Part shown: in pieces, positions 31,247-38,826 of the stretch | Layout: each line of letters begins with the position of its first letter | How positions within the stretch are numbered: the stretch's first letter is position 1 | Source: Gammaproteobacteria bacterium | GTDB taxonomy: Bacteria; Pseudomonadota; Gammaproteobacteria; Pseudomonadales; Pseudohongiellaceae | Assembly (NCBI GenBank): GCA_030654835.1 | Contig: JAURWS010000010.1 | Location: 1 to 43,338, forward strand | Length of the DNA stretch: 43,338 nt | Direction: 5' to 3' | Translations under genes and position numbers: made by a program | The notes under the pieces: model-generated | What the model was told of the DNA's origin: nothing | The model's input: only the letters and a program-made list of their open reading frames with translations | Database searches by the model: none

Positions 31247-31492
31247 CCGAGAGAGGACTCACAGCATTGTGAGGCCCTATTTCAAGGGAGAGTTTGTACA
31301 GTCGGAGGAATTTGCAGTATGCATTGAGGTTCATCTTCACGCATGCAAAAGCCTCACTTTTGCCGCGTAATCCTTCGGAACCCGGCATTATTCCTCAGGC
31401 GTTACAACCACCTGATTGCGCCCGCTTAAATTACACTACAAGTGCGGATACGTGTTCGGGGTACACCAAAATAATATTTCAGAGGTTGAAGC
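31247..31492 (+). other. Long untranslated leader of the TonB receptor gene
   Basis: About 245 nt without a convincing ORF. AGAGG lies about 9 nt before the ATG. It includes a TCACA-GCAT-TGTGA hairpin at 31259-31272. Such a length leaves room for post-transcriptional control, for example by a small RNA, but nothing specific is recognisable. Confidence 0.4.
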
Positions 31493-34417
31493 ATGAAGGT
31501 TAGTAAATACCCACAGAAGAAATTGCTTTGCGCAGCTATTTCCATTTCTTTGCTGCAAATCAGTGGTTCTGCTTTTGGACAGGCAGCAGATCCAGAAGTT
31601 GAAGAAGTTGTTGTCACTGGCTCCTTTATCCGTCGTACAGAAGGTTTCCGCGCAGCATCTCCAGTCACACAAATCAGCGCAGATGATGTAGCGCTGGCCG
31701 GTACCCCGAACATGGGTGACGTGGTCGCCAACATGAGCTTCAACCAGGGCTCACCTGTTACACAAAACTCCCTGACTGGCGCGTCCAGCACCAGCACTTC
31801 CGTAAACCTGCGTGGCCTGGGTTCAGCTGCAACGCTGAACCTCGTGGACGGCATGCGTGTGATCGGTACCAACGTCAACACCTTCGTTCCACAGATCGCT
31901 CTGGCGCGTCTGGACGTGGTGACTGACGGTGCTGCGGCACTGTACGGTTCACAGGCAGTAGCCGGTGTGGTCAACTTCGTTCCACGCAGCTCCTTCGACG
32001 GCGTCCGCGTAGAACTTTACCAGCAGGGCGATGACCGTGGTGACTACAAAGACACCATGCTGAGCTTCCTGGGCGGCACCGAGTGGAATGGCCTGAACAT
32101 CGTTGCAGCTGCAGAGTGGCGCGACAACGGCACGCTGCGTATGCGTGACCGTCCGGAACAGGCCAACGCCGGTCTGACTTCGTCCTCTACCTCCAACCCA
32201 GGTAACTACACAGTGCCTCTGCGTGATGCCACTGGCAAGTTGACCGGCAAAAACACGACGCTGCCTGATCCAGGTTGCGGTGCTACCCGTGCTGACCAGC
32301 CAATGTCTGAAGGCTCCAACCCGAACGGCTTCCTGTTCAACCAGACCGGCGCTGCCGGTGGTACACGCTGCTGGTACGACTACGGCGAATTCTGGGACTA
32401 CCGTACTGCACAAAACGTAGGTACTGCGTTCCTGAACCTGTCCTATGACGTCAGCGACGACCTGAGCCTGTCTGCACAGACCAGCTTCTTCGCCCGTCGA
32501 GCCTACAACCGTGGTTCAGCCTCCAACCCAGGCGGCCGCGTGTCTGAGCTGCCGGTCATTCGTGGCGAACTGCCAGGCAACCCCTACCGCGCCAAGTCTT
32601 CCACTGGTGCCCTGCTGTTCGCAGCAGATGCCAACAAAGACGGCATCCCGGATCGCAACAGTTCCAATCAGGTCATCCTGGATCCAGCCGGTATCGCGTT
32701 CAACGAAGACGTGAAATTTGCCGCATGGCGTCCATGGGGCAAGCAAGGTACGCTGCCAAGCCAGCTGAACTCTGATGGTTCACTGGGTGCCGACTCCTAT
32801 ATCCGTGGTTTCCGTCAGGCTCTGAAAGCTGAGTTCGCGGTTCCTGGCGACTTCCTGGTGGATTGGAGAGGTACAGCGACGTACACGTTCTCTCATCAGC
32901 TGGACAAGAGTCTTGCTCCCAACTTCAGCCTGAGCGCCATCAAGCAAGGTCTGAACTGTGACGTGAAGAATGATCGCGAAGCGTGCTTCAACCCCTTCGT
33001 GGCCACCAACCCAGCCAACCTGAACACGCAGGCAGTGGCTGACTCAACTGTGTTGCACAGCAACCGTTCGCATTCAGAAGACAAGCTGCAGACTTTCGAC
33101 CTCGTATTCAACGGCGACCTGCCGCTGGGTGGATTCGAACTGCCAGGCGGCGCGATCGGTTCAGCAATCGGCTATCAGCGCCGTTCTGACCGCTTCAACG
33201 ACATCCCCAGCCTGCACAGCCTGACTGGTGACGTGTTCATCGGTGCTCAACTGTTCCCGAACAGCGATGGCCGTCACGTTGACTCCTACTTCGCCGAATT
33301 GTCAGTGCCAATCCTGGATAACCTGGAAGCACAACTGGCAGTCCGTAACGAGAAGTACAGCACTGGGCAGTCTTCTACCGACCCGAAATACGGTTTGGTA
33401 TATACACCGATCGACATCCTGACACTGCGTGCCAGCGCCGGTTCATCATTCATTGCCCCAACCTTGAACCAGTTGAACGCACCGCAGTCTTGCGGTCTGA
33501 CCAACGTATCGGATCCGTTCACTTCCTTCGCTGCGTTCACAGCGAACTGCTCGCAGGGCAATGCGAATCTGGTACCGGAAACTGCAGACACACTGTCTAT
33601 GGGCTTCGAGCTGGAAATCATTGAAGACCTCAACCTGAGCATCGACTGGAGCGAGACTGACTTCACCGACCGTATCGTGTCGTCAACTACTTCAGACGTA
33701 CTGGCAACAGACTTCTTCAACTTCAAGCAGGCCACTGGTTTTGCCGGTACTGGCAAGCCTTCTCTGGCGCAAGTTGCTGCCTGGAATGCCGATCCACGTT
33801 CTGACAAGCGCATCCAGCGTAACCCGGATGCGATGGACCAGATCGATCGCATCCTCAGCGGCGACAGCAATGCTTCCAGCATGCTGGTTCGTGCAACTGA
33901 CATGAAGTTGAGCTACCGCTTCGATATGGAAGGCATCGGCTTCTTCAATGTTGCTCTGGACGCGTCTTACCTGGATACCTACGCTTACCAACTGCGTCCG
34001 GATCGCCCCGTGGTTGAAGGTGTAGGCAAGCAGAACGAGCCAACGGGTGCGGTTCCTCCGCTGCCACGCTGGAAAGGCAACCTGAGCCTGGGCTGGACCT
34101 CTGGTCAGCACAGCGCGAACATGACCGTGCGTTACCTGCACGACATGGCCTTCGACGCCAACCCGTTCAGCTACCAGGCTAAACTGCCCTACAGCAACTT
34201 CCGTAATCCAACGGAACTGCACGCGTTCACCACTGTTGATGCAAGCTACAACTTCAGCCAGCTCGAAGCGCTGGGTGGCGAGTTTGCTTTCACAGTAGGC
34301 GCACGTAACCTGTTCGACAGACTGCCCCAGAAAGTGCCGATGCTTGGTGGTATTGAATCCATCATGTACGACCCGACTGGCCGCATGCTGTACGCCCGTG
34401 TGTCTTACCAGATGTAA
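31493..34417 (+). CDS. TonB-dependent outer-membrane receptor
   Basis: 974 residues. Signal peptide (KKLLCAAISISLLQISGSAFGQA, about 1-31), a TonB-box-like start of the plug (VEEVVVTGSFIRRT, 36-49), and the plug domain with VNLRGLGSAATLNLVDGMRV and DVVTDGAAALYGSQAVAGVVNFVPR (to about 165). A 22-strand beta barrel follows, ending in GRMLYARVSYQM with an aromatic near the end. The QAVAGVVN and SFIRRT forms are frequent in gammaproteobacterial receptors for plant or algal polymers and peptides, but the ligand cannot be told. Codon choice (CGT, GGT, CTG, AAC, TTC dominate) differs from its GC-rich neighbours and suggests very high expression. A rho-independent terminator lies at 34503-34540. No ExbB/TonB genes are nearby. 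Confidence 0.93.
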   Translation: MKVSKYPQKKLLCAAISISLLQISGSAFGQAADPEVEEVVVTGSFIRRTEGFRAASPVTQISADDVALAGTPNMGDVVANMSFNQGSPVTQNSLTGASSTSTSVNLRGLGSAATLNLVDGMRVIGTNVNTFVPQIALARLDVVTDGAAALYGSQAVAGVVNFVPRSSFDGVRVELYQQGDDRGDYKDTMLSFLGGTEWNGLNIVAAAEWRDNGTLRMRDRPEQANAGLTSSSTSNPGNYTVPLRDATGKLTGKNTTLPDPGCGATRADQPMSEGSNPNGFLFNQTGAAGGTRCWYDYGEFWDYRTAQNVGTAFLNLSYDVSDDLSLSAQTSFFARRAYNRGSASNPGGRVSELPVIRGELPGNPYRAKSSTGALLFAADANKDGIPDRNSSNQVILDPAGIAFNEDVKFAAWRPWGKQGTLPSQLNSDGSLGADSYIRGFRQALKAEFAVPGDFLVDWRGTATYTFSHQLDKSLAPNFSLSAIKQGLNCDVKNDREACFNPFVATNPANLNTQAVADSTVLHSNRSHSEDKLQTFDLVFNGDLPLGGFELPGGAIGSAIGYQRRSDRFNDIPSLHSLTGDVFIGAQLFPNSDGRHVDSYFAELSVPILDNLEAQLAVRNEKYSTGQSSTDPKYGLVYTPIDILTLRASAGSSFIAPTLNQLNAPQSCGLTNVSDPFTSFAAFTANCSQGNANLVPETADTLSMGFELEIIEDLNLSIDWSETDFTDRIVSSTTSDVLATDFFNFKQATGFAGTGKPSLAQVAAWNADPRSDKRIQRNPDAMDQIDRILSGDSNASSMLVRATDMKLSYRFDMEGIGFFNVALDASYLDTYAYQLRPDRPVVEGVGKQNEPTGAVPPLPRWKGNLSLGWTSGQHSANMTVRYLHDMAFDANPFSYQAKLPYSNFRNPTELHAFTTVDASYNFSQLEALGGEFAFTVGARNLFDRLPQKVPMLGGIESIMYDPTGRMLYARVSYQM

Positions 34418-34449
34418 GACGTAAGGGCTGATGCCCCCAGTGTTCTGAT

Positions 34450-34474
34450 TGTGGGAGCCTGCCTTGCAGGCGAT
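34450..34474 (+). repeat. REP-like palindrome
   Basis: Begins TGTGGGAGCCTGCCTTGCAG and continues GCGAT. It shares the TGTGGGAGC head and CGAT tail with the units at 4681 and 5873, with a CCTGC/GCAGG stem. Located between convergent genes. Confidence 0.65.
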
Positions 34475-34502
34475 TGCTCCAGGTTCCACTGCGGCTTCAA
34501 CG

Positions 34503-34540
34503 AAAAAAAGGGCGATTCCTCAGGGAGTCGCCCTTTTTTT
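34503..34540. terminator. Bidirectional rho-independent terminator
   Basis: A run of seven A, stem GGGCGATTCC, loop TCAG, stem GGAGTCGCCC, run of seven T. It serves the TonB receptor gene from the left and the c-di-GMP gene (ends 34559) from the right. Confidence 0.9.
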
Positions 34541-34558
34541 ATGCCGCGAATTTTGGGG

Positions 34559-37500
34559 TCAGACGAGAAACTTCACGAAGTCTTCGGCGCTTACCGGCTT
34601 GCTGAACAGAAAACCCTGCACCTCGTCGCAGTGGTGGTCTCGCAGGAACGCGAATTGCTCATCCGTCTCCACGCCCTCGGCCAGGGTCTTGAATCCCAGC
34701 CCCTTGGCCATGGCGATGATGGCGATGACGATGGCTTCGTCCTCCGGGTCTTTGCCCAGATCCCGCACGAAGGATTGATCGATCTTCAGCTTGTCGATCC
34801 GAAAGCGTTTGAGGTAGCTGAGCGACGAGTAGCCAATGCCGAAATCGTCGATGGCCAGAGAAACGCCCAGGTCATGCAGTTGCTGCAACAGACTGAGCGT
34901 CAGCTCCGAGTTGTCCATGGCGATGCCTTCGGTGATTTCCAGCTCCAGCAGCGCCGGATCAAGGCCGCAGCTGTGCAGCGCCTCGAAGACATCGTCATAG
35001 AACGACTTCTGATGGAATTGCACCACAGACAGGTTGACGGCAACCGGCACCACCGGCAATCCCTGCCTCTGCCACTGCGCCACCTGACAGACGGCAGTGC
35101 GCAACACCCAGTCGCCAATCTCCAGAATCAGTCCGCTTTCCTCAGCGGTCGGGATGAATTCGGAGGGAGATACCAGCCCTCGCGTCGGATGTTGCCAGCG
35201 CACCAGCGCCTCGGTACCGATTAGCTTTCCGGACACGGCTTCGAATTGAGGTTGATACACCAAGCGGAACTGTTCTCTTTCTATGGCCTGACGCAACTCA
35301 CTCTCCAGGTGCAGAAGCGCGCTGGCCTGCTCGTGCATCTGTCGAGTGAAGAACTGGAAGTTGTTGCGCCCGTCCTGTTTGGCCCGGAACAGAGCGGCAT
35401 CAGCGGATTGCACCAGCTGTCCGAAATCTGTGGCGTCATGAGGGAACAACGCGATGCCCATGCTGGCAGTGAGGGTGAGCCGCTGTCCCTCGATGACGAA
35501 AGGCTTGGCGATGACCTCAAGAATTTTACCAGCGGTGTGCGCGGCGGCCTCCGCATCTTTGCATGGGAGCAGCAGAATGAAGTCGTCGCCGCCCTGACGT
35601 GACAGGATTTCATCGGCCTTCAGCATGGCGGTCAGGCGGTCCGCCATCTGCTTGAGCAGCTGGTCTCCCACGCTGTGCCCCAGCGATTCATTGATGATCT
35701 TGAAGCGATCCAGATCGATGCACATCAGCGCCATGTGACTGTCCGTCCGAGTGGCGCTGGCCAGCGCGTGCAGCGTCAGATCGCGCAGCAACTGGCGGTT
35801 AGGCAGGCGCGTCAGCGGGTCGAAATTGCTGAGGAACTGAATCTTTTCCTGGGTCGCTTTGTGTTCGCTCAAGTCCATCAGGATGGCGATGTACTGAATG
35901 ATCTCGCCCCGCTCGTTACGCACTGTATTGACGGATAGCCACTGCGGATAGGTGTCACCATTCTTGCGGCGGTTCATCAGCTCGCCCTGCCAGTGATCGC
36001 TTTCCTGCAGGGTTGCCGTAATCCCGGCGAAGAAATCAGTGTCATAAAGATCGATCGCCAGCAGCGTCGCGTCGGTTCCCTTTACCTCTTCCTCCGAGTA
36101 GCCCGTAATCGTGCTGTAGGCGTGGTTGACCGAGATGATGTAATTGCTGGCATCGGTGATGATGATGCCGTCGCGGCTCGCCTCAAACACCTGCGCATGC
36201 AGCTGCAAGTTGTTCTCATACTTCTTGCGCTCACTGATGTCGGTAGAGATACCACACAGTGCGTAGATGGTGCCGTCGGCCCGGCGCAGGGGCAGCTTGA
36301 TGGACCAGTAGGTCGTCACGGCGCCGGTGGCGGTCACCAGACTGGTCTCTTCTTTCTGTACTGTCTCGCCCTTCTCCAGAACCAGCCGATCATTCTCCTT
36401 GATCATACGGACCGTGGCTTCGTCGAAGAACTTGCTGTCATCGGCGCCGACGACTTCTGCCAGTGTCGTGCCCCACAGATCCAGCACTGGCCGGTTGGCG
36501 AACAGGTAGCGACCTTCGGTGTCCTTCAGATAGATGCAGGCGCTGACCTTCTCCATGATGGTGGAGATGCGCTGTTCGCTTTCCTCCAAAGCACTGGTGG
36601 CCTTCTTGTGCCGTATCTCGCGATCGAAATTGTCGAGTGCAAAACTGATATCCCCGGCCAGTTCGCTCAACAGCGCGATGATTTCCGCATCAAACGCTCC
36701 GACTTGCGAGTGATAAACGTTGAAGACCGCGAATGGTTTGCCATCGCGCTGGATCGGGAACGCGGCTATGGCGGCCCAGCCGAATTCGCGAGCCTGATCA
36801 TGCCACGGACGTGTGCTGCCATCTGCGAGGTAATCGTTGACGATGATCGGTTTGTTCTCGCGCAGTGCCCGGCCGGTGGGGCCACGCCCCTCGGGGATTG
36901 CCGCACTGGACGATATCTTCAGGTTATCGAGATAGGCGAGCCCGCTGCCAAAGGAAGCCACGACGGCGATGTTCTGCGCTGCCGGGTCTTCGGCAGGGGC
37001 AGCGGACGGATTGAGCTGCCCGATCCAGGCCATGCGCATCTGGCCAAATTCCACCGCCATCTGGCAAACCAGCGGAAACAGTTCACGCTCGTCTCCCATG
37101 CGGACGATGGCCTGATTGATCACGCTGAGCGCATGATAGATATGGGTGAGGTAATCGATGCGCCGCTCCGCTTTTTTGTGCGCGGTGAAGTCTCGCACCA
37201 CGGCGATGTAATGATCTTTGTCGAGCGGTGTGGCGTGAATCTCCACCGGAATCTGTGAGCCGTTCTTGTGTTGCAGCGACCATTCGTCCAGATGGCTGCC
37301 GACACTCATCATCACCGGAATCTGCTCCTCCAGACGGGCACGCTCGCTGGCCGTCATCACGTCATGCGGCCGATGGCGCTGCAACTCTGCGGCCGAATAG
37401 CCGATCAAGCGCTGGAAATTGGGGTTGCTGTCGATAATCCGATGATTGAGATCGAGCAGCACAATACCGTCGCCGGCCTGAGTGAACAGACGCTGGAATC

Positions 37501-38548
37501 GATGTTCAGCAGATGCTCGCCCTCTGGTGGTCAGCCAGCTCAGCATGCCCAGCAGCAAGGTGATCAGCGTGCCACTGATAAGGACCAATTCCTTTCTGTA
37601 AGGTGGCAGTATGCTGGCCTCGAACTCCGGCGTGGCGCTGACGCGGATGGTCCAGTTGCGGCCGCCCACCGCGAGTGTCATGTCCAGTTGCGCGCGCTCC
37701 TCGATCTGCCTCAATTCATGATCCACCCCGTCCGAGTGGAACAACAGCGACGTCTCGCTCAGTGGCTCCCCATCGTGAATCTCGATATCCAGGTCGGGGT
37801 TGAATTCCCCGCGCAGCCCGGCCATGAAATCAATCATGCGGAAGGACACATCTACCCAGCCGACAATGGCGGCTTCGCGTTCCGCCAGCGTCGCGGTCGG
37901 CGCTCCTTCGCGGTAGACCGGCAGATACATCACAAAGGACACGGTGGCCTCGCGTCCGCTGTCCTGAACCAGCGCCAGCGGCGCGGTGATGGCGATGTCA
38001 TCGCTCTGCAGGGCGCGGTTCATGGCTGCCCGGGCCGTCTCCGACGTCAGTACGTCGAAACCCAGCGCGGCCAGATTGTCGCCCTCCAGCGGCTCGATAT
38101 AGACGATGGGTGCATAATTTGGGCGTATGCCCGGCGGGGTAATGTTGTAAGTGGGAAAGGTGCTGGCGCGTGTCAGGGCGACGTGGGCCTCAATCTGGTC
38201 TGCGGGGAACAGTCTGACCAAGGCGATTCCCAGTACGCCCTGCAATTGCTCCGGGAACTGCAGGGCATCCATGTAGCGGGCGAATTCGTCGTGAGTAATC
38301 TCGTCCGAGGCTCTGACGAAGCCTTGCACGCCACGCATGACGACCTGAAAGGTGCCGAGCTTATGCTTAATGTTGACGGCAGCACGGCGCGCTTCCGCTT
38401 CAAAATTGACAGTGAGGCTTTCTGCGTCACGCTCGACAGTCTCCCTCCACAGGACTGTTGTAATGACGGCGCCACCGATCATAACCAGTGTCGTGATCAA
38501 CACCGGCATGTGTCTGCCGATGCGCTTGAATCCTCGTTTTTTATCCAT
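34559..38548 (-). CDS. Membrane-bound CHASE-PAS-GAF-PAS-PAS-GGDEF-EAL c-di-GMP signalling protein
   Basis: 1329 residues from the ATG at 38548 (MDKKRGFKRIG); the frame extends to 38671, but the extra 41 residues are polar and out of character. Order: TM1 (about 15-35), periplasmic CHASE domain (about 60-300, VQGFVRASDEITHDEFARYM, APIVYIEPLEGDNLAALGFD), TM2 (about 316-338), PAS (350-465), GAF (480-640), two PAS with ISERKK and SEHKATQ ends (655-900), GGDEF (905-1070) and EAL (1085-1325). The GGDEF signature is RQGGDDF (Asp for Glu), with no RxxD I-site. The EAL domain looks active: TEALVRW, AVNLS, ELEITEG, AIDDFG, KIDQSFV, LAEGVET, VQGFLFSKP. Net phosphodiesterase activity is therefore likely. 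Confidence 0.92.
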   Translation of the reverse strand: MDKKRGFKRIGRHMPVLITTLVMIGGAVITTVLWRETVERDAESLTVNFEAEARRAAVNIKHKLGTFQVVMRGVQGFVRASDEITHDEFARYMDALQFPEQLQGVLGIALVRLFPADQIEAHVALTRASTFPTYNITPPGIRPNYAPIVYIEPLEGDNLAALGFDVLTSETARAAMNRALQSDDIAITAPLALVQDSGREATVSFVMYLPVYREGAPTATLAEREAAIVGWVDVSFRMIDFMAGLRGEFNPDLDIEIHDGEPLSETSLLFHSDGVDHELRQIEERAQLDMTLAVGGRNWTIRVSATPEFEASILPPYRKELVLISGTLITLLLGMLSWLTTRGRASAEHRFQRLFTQAGDGIVLLDLNHRIIDSNPNFQRLIGYSAAELQRHRPHDVMTASERARLEEQIPVMMSVGSHLDEWSLQHKNGSQIPVEIHATPLDKDHYIAVVRDFTAHKKAERRIDYLTHIYHALSVINQAIVRMGDERELFPLVCQMAVEFGQMRMAWIGQLNPSAAPAEDPAAQNIAVVASFGSGLAYLDNLKISSSAAIPEGRGPTGRALRENKPIIVNDYLADGSTRPWHDQAREFGWAAIAAFPIQRDGKPFAVFNVYHSQVGAFDAEIIALLSELAGDISFALDNFDREIRHKKATSALEESEQRISTIMEKVSACIYLKDTEGRYLFANRPVLDLWGTTLAEVVGADDSKFFDEATVRMIKENDRLVLEKGETVQKEETSLVTATGAVTTYWSIKLPLRRADGTIYALCGISTDISERKKYENNLQLHAQVFEASRDGIIITDASNYIISVNHAYSTITGYSEEEVKGTDATLLAIDLYDTDFFAGITATLQESDHWQGELMNRRKNGDTYPQWLSVNTVRNERGEIIQYIAILMDLSEHKATQEKIQFLSNFDPLTRLPNRQLLRDLTLHALASATRTDSHMALMCIDLDRFKIINESLGHSVGDQLLKQMADRLTAMLKADEILSRQGGDDFILLLPCKDAEAAAHTAGKILEVIAKPFVIEGQRLTLTASMGIALFPHDATDFGQLVQSADAALFRAKQDGRNNFQFFTRQMHEQASALLHLESELRQAIEREQFRLVYQPQFEAVSGKLIGTEALVRWQHPTRGLVSPSEFIPTAEESGLILEIGDWVLRTAVCQVAQWQRQGLPVVPVAVNLSVVQFHQKSFYDDVFEALHSCGLDPALLELEITEGIAMDNSELTLSLLQQLHDLGVSLAIDDFGIGYSSLSYLKRFRIDKLKIDQSFVRDLGKDPEDEAIVIAIIAMAKGLGFKTLAEGVETDEQFAFLRDHHCDEVQGFLFSKPVSAEDFVKFLV

Positions 38549-38708
38549 ATGGTCAGCTCGGTCCGTCGTTGTCCTGCTGCTTTCTGGTGCTGCTGTTTCC
38601 TCTGCTCTGCAAGCCCGTGTCGCCCGCGAGGGCCGAGCTACAAGGTAGACGCCTGTATGATGGTTGTCCAACGATACTCGTGGTAACAGACGGGTTCTTT
38701 ACATTCAG

Positions 38709-38726
38709 GTTGTGACTCGTTGTGAC
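38709..38726. promoter_or_regulatory. Phased direct repeat GTTGTGAC x2
   Basis: GTTGTGAC at 38709-38716 and 38719-38726, exactly 10 bp apart (one helical turn), in the region between the divergent c-di-GMP and DUF5916 genes. A possible activator site; the protein is unknown. Confidence 0.4.
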
Positions 38727-38826
38727 AATTCGCCTGTGCCGGTTGGCCACATGTCTGTGATAGTATCGCGACTTTTTACAGCCAGCCGACCGATGCAGGC
38801 AGGGCTGACAGATCGGGAAAATCATC

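Noticed and set aside
31259-31272. TCACA-N4-TGTGA as a CRP site
   Set aside because: The half sites are in reverse order to the CRP consensus (TGTGA-N6-TCACA) and the spacing is wrong. It is better seen as a small hairpin.
35993-38686. Two long plus-strand frames (421 and 472 codons)
   Set aside because: Antisense to the c-di-GMP gene, whose domains are unambiguous; composition is typical of shadow frames.
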